Of a DNA stretch of 64,000 nt, positions 1 to 10,927 are shown one piece after another; position 1 is the stretch's first letter, and the number at the start of each line of letters is the position of its first letter. Source of the stretch: Chiua virens (lineage: Eukaryota; Basidiomycota; Agaricomycetes; Boletales; Boletaceae); contig JAHNUO010000015.1 in NCBI GenBank assembly GCA_019787685.1, positions 682,001 through 746,000 of the forward strand. Reading direction: 5' to 3'. Position numbers and translations under genes: made by a program. The notes below the pieces were generated by a model. The model saw only the letters and a list, made by a program, of their open reading frames with translations. It was not told the DNA's origin and did not search any database.

Positions 1-213
1 CCAAAACAGTTTGCACACTTGCAGGTGAACGAGAGTAGAATAAAAACATTTATTTTTTTCCGTGTCGAAGGTCGTCGGTCTACAAACCCAAAGAACCCCG
101 ACAATAGTATATTCAACAGAGGATGAATTTCTCTCCGACGCTTACCACGACTTCTTTGTGATTCGGCACGAATAAATGAAGTTAATAGTACTAGAACTAC
201 GATGTCGTTACGA

Positions 214-1827
214 TCAAGCAAGGTCCGCGAATCCGACTCGAGAATTACCGAAATCAAAGACGGTATAGACGCTCTGGAGGAAAACATCTCCGACAATCCA
301 GGACGCTGACGAGGGGACGCGAGAGACGTAGTCAGCAGGACATATTACAGGGACAATGGGCATGAAGACTCACAAAGACCCAGGTCCAGGCCCATGAGGC
401 CACTGAGACACAGAGACGAGCCATTCGAAATAGGGCCAAGGTTGAGTGCTGAAGCGGAGATCGGGAACGACTTCCCACCGAAGGTGAGGCTGATCGTTGG
501 GAAAGAACCGCATGGGACTGTAGGGTGTCAAACGAAGCAAAACATACGGTCGCATCCTAACTCACAAGTATAGTAACCCGGGCCAATACTGCTTGGGGCG
601 GCCGTACCACCAATGGCACTGTACAGAGCCGCAACGGTGGATGCAGCGCCAACTGATGAGAGTAGTACCAGTATCGATGATAGAATCGATATTCTCCAAG
701 ATCGTCTGACCGTTACTCTGGATACTGTCTATCGTCACCTCCCAGTAAGCCTATACCAATGGCAATCTATATGGTGCACATGTGGATGCGAAGTCTCGGC
801 TCACCTTCAGCGTGACAGGGGTAAAGGTGAAACTTCCGGTGTACAAATCAGGGTTCGCTCCACCAAGGTACAACTCAGCTCCGGAAGAGGAGAGCTTGAA
901 AGAGAAGCATGCATCTTCAACCTGTTTTTGGGAGACGAGAGACTGAAAGACGGGACTGGCATTATACACAGAGATGGATTGATAAGCCATTCCCATCAGA
1001 CCATCTGAGGGGAACTGAGAACTGTTCAAACCCAGTAGAGTATTTCTTCGCAGCGCCCAGGGTCTGTTCACATGCCTGTCGAGCAGTCAGAAATGGTTGC
1101 ATTTATGGGGTACGCAGAACATACGGTGAAGCCGGCGATGGACACGGTATCGGTATATTGTTCACCCGAGACGGATGATCCATCTCCGTACATGAGGGTA
1201 AAATTCATGTGCAAGTCTTGCGAGGATGAAGAGGACTCAGGATTCCAGCGAGTGTGGTTATCGCAGGTTGGTCCGCAGATAGATGCAGGTACGAAGAAGT
1301 CGCTGTGATCGAACTGAGACAAGATTCAAGTTGCCGTGTGCTCAAGGGGTGCCCACCTAGAACCAGTGTCGAAATCGACTGGAGAGGTAACTGAGAAAAA
1401 GGATCGAGAACCACGACGAGAACTCACCAGTGAAGGTCTTGGGGGGAGTACCGACTGATACACTACCCTGCCAGAGCTCATTATTATTTTCGTCGGTCAA
1501 TGGGACGCCGGCTCCACGTTTTCCTACGCCTTTCACAGCGGACGGGTGCGCCGATCCGGTGTTTTTCTCGAAATTCTCGAGGCCACGAAGTACCTTGCTA
1601 GACACAAAGTTTGAGTGGATAGAGAGTCATAGTATAAGCAACGTACGCCTTGACCGCTGCAACATGAGAGTTGAGCGCGTCGAAATTGATGCTTTTGTCA
1701 GCGTTGAGCAAAGTAAAACGTTTAGTGATCGGGATAGCTATACCGTTCCTCTCCCCAGTGGGCGAGGGTGCCGCAACACTCAAAGCAGCAAAAGTGACTG
1801 AGGGTGGTCGCGAAGGGTGAAGCGCAT
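214..1827 (-). pseudogene. Aspartic protease P1 (polyporopepsin-like), frameshifted
   Basis: This is a pepsin-family (A1) secreted acid protease with the same exon layout as P2 and P4. The prosegment (IPITKR, VNFDALNSHVA), the first catalytic motif VDFDTGSS in a mini-exon near 1,350, the flap region YGDGSSVSGEQYTDT near 1,150-1,200 and the C-terminal exon (WIVGDVFL... stop at 214-216) are all readable. Reading P1 against P4 shows three breaks in coding exons. The ATG at 1,825-1,827 is out of frame with the prosegment. One extra base lies near 1,018-1,030, just before the SSQFP segment. Another lies near 650-658, just after the second motif IIDTGTTLI. A splice site that skips about 18 residues could mask the middle lesion, but no single choice repairs all three. 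It is probably a dead duplicate, although sequencing indels cannot be excluded. Confidence 0.8.
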
Positions 1828-1929
1828 TCTGTGGAGGTGCATTGGAAACCGGGAAACTTGCGCGGTGTTTTAGGTCGTGCAACTCACCTTTAATACGCCA
1901 TCTACGAAGCACAGGTTGCCGTGCTCATG

Positions 1930-3080
1930 GAAGAGACCCTGCGTGGCAACCTGACCATGTGATGTCGATAAGAGGTCTCCAGTCACCGACAGCCTGAGTT
2001 GTCACCGTTGTGGCATATGATCGTTGACCGGCGGTGACTCATCAAGTTGGCACAGTCGTGGTCACATGCCCTTGACAGACTCGAGGTGGTTCGTATCAAT
2101 GGGGTACCACCCATTGCCAACAGTAGAGCAGGGAAAGCCGATGGCGTCAAGTTTAGACCATACGTCCCTGTCACTGGGTGACTTCCCGTCAGGATTTAGT
2201 GGTTTACACCATCTATAAATCACTGGCAGATAAATTGTAAGTAACAACCATTTAACAACCCTGAAAACTTTACTTCACTTCACCCAAGTTTGATGATCGG
2301 TCGCTAACCTTCGACGTGACGCGGTGGCAACCGTGACGTGCTCCAGTCACCATTTATCGTTATCCTCTTGTCACCCCCTGTATTAGTTCGATCACGCTTC
2401 TTCTCCCTCAGCGTTTCACGTTCCTTTGGATGTGCGCTGGGTTCCGTTCCGTTCCGTGTTCACTAGATCGAACGCATCGAATATTGAATATTGGCATGCC
2501 AGTGGCAGTTTTAGCCTGCGGTTGGTACGTCGTAACCAGACCTAGGGATGCTCACACTGGCGGCCCACTAGAGCAGTGAAACTCGGAGTCGACACTGTAC
2601 AAGTACTGCGTTTCATGTGAAGTGATTCAAGTGGTGGACTCGGAGGTATTTCCAAGGGTACCACGCGCTGAGGAACAAGGGGCACTCTGTTATTAGTGAC
2701 CCCCCTGCAATCGAAAAAATTGCAAAGGGTGTCCCTCGATGCACTGCTGAGTTCGTGATAAGTTCTGTTCCGCCATTGGCGATGTAGGATGGATGATGGC
2801 CAGAGAGCAAGGTATGGCTGGCAAGTCGGGTTCCCTTGATCGCACTTGCACTGGGCTCACGCTCAACAGGACGATGAAGAGGATGGCAGCCTCAGATTGC
2901 AACAAAGTTTATTTATCCTTTCTCAGCAGTGGCATCCGTGTCGCGCACCCACAGCTCCCCCAAGAAGCCAACGCCGCAACACATTTCATAATAATGCAGT
3001 TTCACATACATTGCATGAGTAAATATAACCACCTCGAACAAAAAAAACTCGCAGATTATCATGTTATACTCTGCGCTTTG
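1930..3080. other. Intergenic stretch, no gene recognised
   Basis: This stretch lies between the 5' end of P1 and the 3' end of P2. Only short ORFs without family resemblance occur on either strand. The promoter of P1 should lie in the left part. I see no RNA gene or repeat. Confidence 0.4.
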
Positions 3081-3086
3081 CCAAAA

Positions 3087-4700
3087 TCAAGCAAGCTCGG
3101 CGAACCCGACTTGAGAGTTACCGTAATCGAACACGGTATACACCCCTCGAAGGAAGGTGTCCCCAATAATCCAGAACGCTGACACGATAAGACGAAAGGG
3201 AAACGTGATCAGCAGCGTGTACTACGGAGGTAATAGATACGAAGGCTCACAGGTAGCAATATCTAGCGAGACGATTCCACTGACACACTGAGATGAGCCA
3301 TCCGAAACAGGGCCCAAATTGAGCGCTGAAGCAAGGACTGGGAATGACGTGCCACCGAAGTTGAGGGTGATATTCGGGAAAGAACTACAGTTGACTGTGG
3401 AGTACGAATCAGCCGAAGCCAACCAAGTAGGTGACCGGATCCTAACTTACAGGTATAGAAACCCTCACCCTCGCTGGGTGCGGGGGTGCCACCAAGGGCC
3501 CTGTACAACGCCTGAACTTCAGAGGAATTTCCAACGATGACAGAGGTACCAGTGTCGATGATGGCCTCGACATCACTCAGGAGCGTCTTGCCGTTACTCT
3601 CGACACTATTCATGGGGACCTGCCAGAAAACCTGAAGCAATGTTGGTCACCAAGGTGTCTACATACGTGGATGAGAGGTTTGGCCCACCGGCTGTGTTAC
3701 AGGGGTATATGTGAAGTTTCCCTTGTACAAATTAGGGTTTGATCCACCGATGTACAATTCGGACCCGAAGGACGAGAACTTGAAAGAGAAAGATTCATCG
3801 GTCACCTGTCCTTGAGTGACAAGAGTCTGGAAGACGGGGCTGGCATTGTAGTGAGAACCAGATTGGAAGGCCATTCCCATCAACCCATCTTGGGGGTTTG
3901 AACTTGGATCAAATCCATTGAGGTTATTTGCAGCACCCACGATCTGGCCTTTCGCCTGGATTTCTGTCAGAAATGATCGCATTTATAGGGGGGAACTTAC
4001 GGTGAATCCGGCAATCGAGACAGTATCGGTGTATTGTTCACCTGAGACGGTGTCTCCATCTCCGTACGAAAGGAAGAATGTCTCGTGCAAGTCTTTCGAG
4101 GTCAAGGAGGTATTAGGGTCCCAACGAGTGTGACCATCGCAAGTCGATCCACAGGTAGCTGCAGGTACGAAGAGGTCGCTATCATCGAACTGAGAAAAGA
4201 TTGGCGTGCGATTCAAACAGGCACTCACCTGGAGCCGGTGTCTAACTGGACTGAAAGATGATTTACGAAAAAACTCATGGAAACGAAAAAGACACGTACC
4301 CGTGAAGGATTTAGCAGGGGTGCCCACCGAAATATTGCCGTACCAGAGTTCATCGTTGCTATTGATCAATGGTGTGCCAGCTCCACGGTTTTCAAACTCT
4401 CGAGGGGCAGACAGACGAGCGGTCCCGGTATTCTTCTCGAAAGCATCAAAGCCACGAAGGACCTTACTAAACACAACATTGGAGCTGTTGAGATATAACG
4501 GGATATGCCACATACGATTTCGTCGACGCAATATGAGAATTTAATGCGTCAAAATTAACGCTCTTGTCAGCCTTTAGCAGACTGGAACGTTTGGCGATTG
4601 GGATGGCCATGCCGTTCCTCTTCTCAGCGGGGGGAGGTACGGCAGCGCCGAAAAGAACCAGAGTGGCAATGAAAGTCGTAAATGCCAGTGTAAAGAGCAT
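3087..4700 (-). CDS. Aspartic protease P2 (polyporopepsin-like), intact
   Basis: This is a secreted pepsin-like endopeptidase. The chosen ATG (4,698-4,700) opens a hydrophobic signal peptide (MLFTLAF...), followed by a prosegment with dibasic sites (EKR, AKR) before the mature region. Short GT-AG introns sit at the same places as in P4. One joins S|KVLRG; a mini-exon carries the first catalytic Asp (QLDTGSS), joined to DLFVPA; others follow GFT and VTQP. The flap region YGDGDTVSGEQYTDT and the second catalytic motif AIIDTGTSV are present. The last exon reads WIIGDTFL...VGFAELA and stops at 3,087-3,089. No internal stop or frameshift was found. Known for the family: acid endopeptidases acting outside the cell. 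Inferred: nutrient protein digestion. It is one of four related copies in the window. Confidence 0.88.
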
Positions 4701-4759
4701 TTTTTGCAGGTTCAAAAAACAACAGGGCAAGATTTCGCATCACCCTTTCCTTCTTTAAT

Positions 4760-5940
4760 ACACCAATCGAAGCTGCTCAAACCCCTCTACGAGTGAATGG
4801 TGCTGTACTCACTATGTGATAGGGGGTTAAACTGTAATGTCGTCTTACTCGCGCGTGATATATTGACAACTTGGCAAGAACGTGACAAATGAATGGAATT
4901 TGGGAGGGGCAAATTTCGGGGGTAAATCCGGATGCCCATTCTGAGTTTGTTGGCAGGAAGTCGCCGAGAAGTAGCATCCAGGAGACGTGCGCTAGAAAAG
5001 TCAGCAATCACGATAGTAGTGAGAATGCCGGCAGGTGCTAGTAAGGTAATGTCATTCCAATCTGACGAACATCACATGTGACTGAGTGTGACACTCGTGC
5101 TCAACAGTGATGGCCTGAGGACTTGCCATGCACAGTGGAGATTACTGAATGATAACCACTAAGATTGCTCTATAAGTATTGACTCGGACTACGTTAGGTG
5201 CCAGCCAAGGTTGGGCTGAGCCACAGCATGTAACAGTACTGAGATACACAGGTAGGGCCAGGAACAAATCTACCAAACCAAATTTCCGGGCCTAAGAGAA
5301 GGGAACGAGTGGGCCCATGGATTAAGTACCAAGATAAATGGCTGGGCCAGGAACACACTTACTGAGCTGAATTGCTTAAGCCAACGAAATAGTGAGTGAA
5401 ATCAGCAGGTAAGAGGGTAATCATTGAACAATTTACTAACTCATTGTGGCACACGATGCAGGGAAGTTTGATGTACTATTCTCGGCAACATGATATACAG
5501 AACACAGATTGCAGAAGGCAAATCGTGCACAACGTTCGTCGGGCAGTTGTGTTGGGACTTGGCAGCACGTAATACTTGAACACAAGCCTCGGCGTAGTGA
5601 AATGGACTGAGATGTGGGCTCAGAAAAACTTGAAGATTAGCCTCTGACGTACCTTTCAGCAATATCTTGATTTCTCGTTTTCACGTACTTACATATGTAG
5701 GAGAAATCCGTCGCTTTGGATAATTGGATTCGAGTTTGAAACGAACCGTGTAGCAAGCACTATCCGAATTGTCAAGCATGCACTGCTGCGGTACGTGAAG
5801 CTGCACTCTACAACTTAGTACAGGCCAGAGAAAATCTCCAGTGTCTGCTGACTGGTTGCGGTGGTAGTTGAGGTACGGCCACCGATAAGCTGGCGATCTC
5901 CAGTTGGATCTCCTTTTGCTCTTCTGCGGACTTGAATTGG
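4760..5940. other. Intergenic stretch, no gene recognised
   Basis: This lies upstream of P2 and downstream of the ERG1 region. It has only short, unconvincing ORFs (for example 5,441-5,662 on minus). A short phrase resembling GGGCCAGGAACA recurs near 5,250 and 5,345, but no organised repeat is evident. Confidence 0.35.
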
Positions 5941-5944
5941 ATCG

Positions 5945-6325
5945 TCACCTCTTCATCCGTTCCCCCGGCAGAACGTCTGGATCGCCGTTGTCTTCATCAT
6001 CTTCGTAACCCTCTAGGTCGCACATATCCTGCGGGCAATCCATGGAGTTTGGTTCGTCATCGCTTTCGTCAAGATCAACTATGACGGGTAGTTCATCCGC
6101 GTTTGGCCTTGGCTTTGTAGTAGACAGTGGAGCGAGATGATTGTGATAGTCTTCGATTTCTTGACGACTACAGCTACTGCCGCCATCCTCAAAGGACAGA
6201 TTTCGAGAGGGGTTCACTTTCTGTGCGGACAAATACTCTATGATAAGCTCTGTTCCGTAGATCTGATGAGCCGACCTCCAGGGGGTTGGAAGAGTGCTGG
6301 GAGAGTAACATGGGAACGGGCTCAC
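5945..6325 (-). CDS. Unrecognised acidic ORF
   Basis: A 126-codon open frame lies just downstream of ERG1 on the same strand. Its second half is strongly acidic (VDLDESDDE, then GYEDDEDNGD) and it ends shortly after with a basic tail. No domain is recognisable. The composition is more protein-like than the surrounding shadow frames, so it may be a small gene or the last exon of a decayed one. No supporting splice sites or homologues could be identified. Confidence 0.25.
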   Translation of the reverse strand: MSPFPCYSPSTLPTPWRSAHQIYGTELIIEYLSAQKVNPSRNLSFEDGGSSCSRQEIEDYHNHLAPLSTTKPRPNADELPVIVDLDESDDEPNSMDCPQDMCDLEGYEDDEDNGDPDVLPGERMKR

Positions 6326-6473
6326 GTGGAAAAGAAATAAGAAAGTGTGATAGAACGTAACTTCTTTCCTGACGGGCGTCGCTTGGTTCGAACATGAACG
6401 CGTGAGAAATTATCAGGTATAATTTATGATAAACAAAGGAAAATGTGGAAGGTCTATAGTGTCGATCCAATCA

Positions 6474-8136
6474 TCACCACCACTGTATCTCAGACCAGAG
6501 CAACGGGCTAAATACGATACACGCGGTCCAAAACTGGAGGCCGATTCTACATCAGCCGAAGTGATTAGGGACTGAAATGTCAAGAAACACACCACTTTTA
6601 TACTCTTCATCAAGAGGAAGGGGTACTCCCACACCGGGGGAGCTGCAAGCGCAGACTGAGTTTTGTCCTTTGATTTACCGACATGCTGCGAGTGAGTGAA
6701 CATGACCCATATCGAGTAAAAGGCGACGTAGAAGAAGTGATAGAAGAGTAGCGCAGGAGAGGGCGCAATCCTGAGATTCGTAAGAAAAGACTGCTCCCCG
6801 GAAAAGACAAACAGCGTACCCTGAGAGGAGGGATACAGGACCACGAATACATTCGCCGCCACATTCGAAGTACTTGAAGCAGCCATTTTGAAGGACCGCG
6901 AGGTATTCATCTATGCCAAGATGTATCTCAATGTTGCACAAGTTATCGTTAGTGTACTTACCATCCGCGCCGAAGAGATCATACAACGCAACACTGAGGA
7001 TATTAATTGTTGATGCCAGCGGTTTGCGAGCCCAGTGCCAGCGACTAAGAACATCCGAGATCTGATCCCAATTGCTATAGCTCTGCACTTTCCCTAGCAT
7101 CTGCGCCAATAGAACTACGTCGTTCAGAGCAACTGTCATCCCTCCTCCAGTAAGGGGATGCCGCATATTCCAAGAGTCGCCGAGAAGAAAGACGCCTTCC
7201 TTCGTATATCTTCCCCCTTGTTCCACAGCGGGCAAGAATGAGTTCGGCATGCGGCGCAAGCGGTCTCTTTCTAGCGCTTCACGGATAGCCGCATGCAGAG
7301 ATGCAGGAAGCTGAGGAACAACATTTGCGAGGATGTGTGCCTAGCGCGCATGTCAACGTAGATCATTCTACGAGCAGGAATTCCCTTGCCTTAAGATCTG
7401 ACGGAAGTGGATGCTTTACATCTATTAGAATGCGGGTATCATGTTCCGATATTTGGTATAAGAGGACCGGTCCGTGTCCTTTAACGAGAGCGACAGTGCC
7501 ATACTGAGGTATCGGTAACAGAGTATCCTTGAGGATAGCGCCAACGAAGTAGCTTCGGGTTGACGACTGACGAGCAGACTTGCCCATAATAGTATTTCTG
7601 AAATTCGAAAAGCACCCATCCGCGACGACGACCAAATCTGCAAAGAATGGTTCCTTTTCCTCGGCATCTTCGTTGGATGTTGAACGCGTAGCACGGACAC
7701 CCAGGACACGCTTCGTGTGTTCGCATTCTATGAGTTCGTTCACCGTAGCTTCTATTACATCTACGGTTGATGCGCGCTGCGCGTAGTCTCTCAAGCGCAT
7801 GATAAATCTACCATGGTGAAAGCTGCGACCTTGCCGCCCATCTGGATAAGGAATGTGAACGAGACGACCCGAGTGTACGACGCAATACCCGTGCTCCGGA
7901 ATAGCATCAATGTTCTCCAATGCTCCCTCCAAACCAAGCTTTTCCAAAGCAGCGACACCACCGGGTTGCAGCAATTCGCCGACTATTCGGTCCGGTTCGG
8001 AAAGAGAACGTTCCAGTAATGCGACACGGATGGGCGAACCGCGCAATTTCGAAGTGGTAGTAGACAAGGCATGTGCAAGAGCGGAGCCCGCGACGCCAGC
8101 GCCCACAATAAGGATGTCATAGTGGTTCGTGGGCAT
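6474..8136 (-). CDS. ERG1: Squalene epoxidase (squalene monooxygenase)
   Basis: Known for the family: it converts squalene to 2,3-oxidosqualene in ergosterol synthesis, is a membrane-bound FAD enzyme of the ER, and is the target of allylamine antifungals. Seen here: the N-terminal FAD motif ILIVGAGVAGSALAHAL; the mid-protein DG motif VVADGCFSNFR; RMPNSFLP; the second FAD motif GDSWNMRHPLTGGG; and a C-terminal hydrophobic region (LLFYHFFYVAFYSIWVMF) ending in a short exon FWTACIVFSPLLWSE. The ATG at 8,134-8,136 precedes the FAD motif directly. At least four introns are needed. The first (7,341-7,389) begins with GC rather than GT. The others are GT-AG: one near 6,912-6,963 joins GAD to DEYL, one follows LLSG, and one precedes the last exon. 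The stop is at 6,474-6,476. With these splices the frame is intact and the length normal. Confidence 0.9.
7341..7389 (-). other. GC-AG intron in ERG1 (49 nt)
   Basis: On the minus strand the exon ends AAG and the intron begins GCAAGG. It carries a branch-like TTGAC and ends GCTAG. Removing it joins DLK to AHILANVVPQLP, which fits the family. A GT donor only 31 nt from the same acceptor would add residues and make an implausibly short intron. Confidence 0.65.
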
Positions 8137-8672
8137 CTTTGTGAGGAGGTGGTGGTAGTCGAGAACACTCTGACTCTCAATTTCTCTTCGCGTTATAGCT
8201 GCTGACTAAGCAGCTCATTGAATGTGGGCCCATTCTAGAGAAAATACATGCTACGTTGCAAATCGTCCGTGTTCATTTTATTCACAAACTGAGAATAATC
8301 TTGTTCAGGAATCGATTCATGTACAACGTTGCAAACGAGCGGACCGCATTAGATGACAAGATTTTACTCTTCAGTTGATTAGGGGTTTCCACTTATGGTA
8401 GACTAGTCGGACTTTGCCACCGCCAGCTCAACTTGAACAGGGTCGTTGAACCGTAAGTTGCAATCGGAGTCGTTCAAGCCAATAGGCCCAGTCAATTCGA
8501 GTTCGAGGGTAGATCACACGCTTAAGATAGGATCACGTGCACGTTGGCAAGTGCTCAGCATAGGTTCGGCATGATTCGATATCCGAATCTCCGATGAGAG
8601 TATGGATCCGTCGTATTCGTTTAAGTATCCTGCCTCATCACAGTCCCCAGCACCCCGCTACGGCCCTACACA

Positions 8673-9589
8673 ATGAGCTCCACCAGCGGAAAACCAAGTC
8701 TGAAGATCTACTGGACAGGATCCTTCTCTTTTCGTACTGATCGGCTTGTTGACTGGTGCAAGGAAAACCCAGAGCTACGCGCAAAACTGTTCTTGGACTT
8801 GACACAAGACGCTCGTCAAGAAAATCGTGCAAAGACTCAGCTGTCATCTTCGAAAAAGGATCTTCATCTCCATGCTGCTCGGTGGATTTTCGAGAATGAG
8901 GAAGGTATCAGGCCTGAGAGGTTTAAGGAGAATCAGAAGGTGTACGCAGAGGCTACAGGGCGCCAGTTCTCAACGTATGTGTTTTCATGATTTAATTCAT
9001 ATACTTCACTTAACACACTGGCACTCTCAGCCTCCGGTCAAAGTATGCTGAACTGGTCAAGCGCCTGGGTCAGACAGGTGCAGGTCTCGACATCGGGGAC
9101 CTAGAAAAGGCTGCATATAAGAATATTTATGGTGCATGTTTCTTTACTCGTTTGTATTAGTGTCGCTAAGCCTTCACAGACAAGATTAAAGAAGAGTTGC
9201 CATGGTTCTCCTCACTTCATGGATGGTGGAGGACAAACCTGGCATACAACACTGTTTTCAGCACCGCGCATCCGCATCAAAGGTTTGCAGATGATGCTGC
9301 ATTACTCTTTGGCTTGCAGCCGAGGATTCCAATGGTCGAAGACCCTGTTGATGATGCAGGCCCCCTCGACGTTCCATCCACAGAAACACCATCTGACGTC
9401 CGGATGGCTGAACCCAACAACACCATTCCCGACACCACAGTCGACGATCTTTTTCAACAGCTCTTCAACTTCAACGACACCGACTTCACCTTTAACCAGG
9501 ACCCCCCACTGGCACAACCATCTAACTTCACTCCATCGTATTCCATCGGCCCAGTCCCTAGCACCACTAGTACTCTGCCAATGACATAG
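8673..9589 (+). CDS. Myb/SANT-like DNA-binding protein, probably transposon-associated
   Basis: The gene has three exons. Exon 1 (from the ATG at 8,673) encodes a tryptophan-containing helical module (WTGSFSFRTDRLVDWCKENP, KLFLDLTQDA) and ends near RQFST. Exon 2 continues LRSKYAELVKRLGQTGAGL. Exon 3 encodes PWFSSLHGWWRTN and an acidic/Ser-Thr tail rich in Asp, Asn and Phe (DDLFQQLFNFNDTDF), like an activation region. The first two blocks resemble Myb/SANT-type modules of Agaricomycete proteins often found beside DNA transposons; this is recognition by eye, not a search. The gene converges on a Harbinger transposase fragment and its TAG (9,587-9,589) sits at the point where that fragment loses similarity. 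It may be the accessory ORF of the same element, or a host gene whose 3' end was replaced by the insertion. Confidence 0.55.
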
Positions 9590-10588
9590 TCCACAATGCG
9601 TAGATTGTGTGGGAAAACAACAACCTGCAGGTACTGCTCAATCACTTAATAAATAATTCAATTGAAAGTTACTTACTTGGTTTGAGAGTGAGTAGTTTGA
9701 TTTTCTATCATAGAAACCCTCTCCATGCCAGCCAGGCTTTTGGAATAGCTTGAATGCTGTCCCATCAACACATAAAAATCCTCCCCTCCATTGAGGACAT
9801 GTCTTTCCCCCCACATAAGCCTGGGCCTTCTGCTTGTTCTCCTGGTCTTTCTCATTTGTCAAGTTGAAATGCATGAAGGTATCATGTAGACTCAGAATGG
9901 CAACCATGACCCGTTTATAGCAGTTGTAAACAGTTCCCTTTGATACACCTGCCCATTCTGCCATATCTTGTGGGGTAGCAGAATTGCCATAGTGACCAGC
10001 AGCATTGAGAAATATTGCCAGCTGGACTTGCACTGGCAATTGTGGTCTTGAAGAGGCTGATTGAAAGACTGGATGATCCTGGATCAACTTGACAATTTCA
10101 GAGAAAACATTGGGGGAAACCCTCAGTTTCCTCCGAAAAAGTCCCTCATTGTGTTGCCTCCACTCATCAAGAAGTGGAAGCTGTGGGATGCGGCCTGAGC
10201 TCTGATAGTGACTTTGAAGAATGTGCACCTTTTTGACCTCATCCTCCAATGCTGTAAACAACCCATAAGATGACATCCAAAGGGGCAAGTCCAAGCCAGA
10301 TGACATGCTAGAACTTGATTCCACAGGGCTGCCAGCATCCAAGTCTGAGTCACTAGTGTCTGCTAGTAGATCACCAGCCTGAGCCTGAGAGAAGTTTGCC
10401 TGATCAGACTCATCAGAGCTAGAGTCAGACTGAGAATCTGAAGCAGAGAGGTTGATGGGTGGTGGAGGGGATTGCAAGAGGGTCTGTAATTGTCTTTGGA
10501 GAATGTCCACATAGATATCATGTTCAAGTTGTTCTTGTGCAATGGAGAGAATTGCAAGTAGCTGCTGATGCACTGTGGAGAGGGACAT
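9590..10588 (-). pseudogene. PIF/Harbinger-type DDE transposase, 3'-truncated
   Basis: The ATG is at 10,586-10,588. After a Ser/Asp-rich N-terminus the protein has a helical DNA-binding part (WAGVSKGTVYNCYKRVM) and then the first catalytic Asp in LCVDGTAFKLF, followed by GWHGEGFYDRKSNYSL, typical of DDE_Tnp_4 / Harbinger transposases. A GTAAGT donor after SNQ (9,676 downward) and an acceptor CTGCAG join it to VVVFPHNLRIVDYVIG. Similarity then ends, and the second Asp and the Glu of the triad are missing. The frame runs antisense through the end of the Myb/SANT-like gene. The copy cannot encode a complete transposase. No terminal inverted repeats or target duplications were located. Confidence 0.7.
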
Positions 10589-10927
10589 GGTGATCTGAGA
10601 GGCTGCCAGTGGCCAAGCTTGCCCTTGTATATATATATTCTAAACTCCTGGGCTCTATCTTCAGCTGTTTCACTCGAAGTGCTATCACACAGGATCATCT
10701 GATTATCTTTGAATTATCATGATATCTTGCGCTGTCCGAATCGGGCAGGTTAGTGATGTGGCTGTGTGACTTGCAGGTTCAGACGGAGTTCAAACAAACA
10801 GTAGCTACATAGCCGAGAAAAATGTTTTCAGCTTGCTCGGGTGTTTCTAAAATGTAGTACAAATCCCCAATTGACAGCACCTAATCTTTCTTAGTGAAGG
10901 TAGCTGAGCAGGCTCGAGACATGCTAC

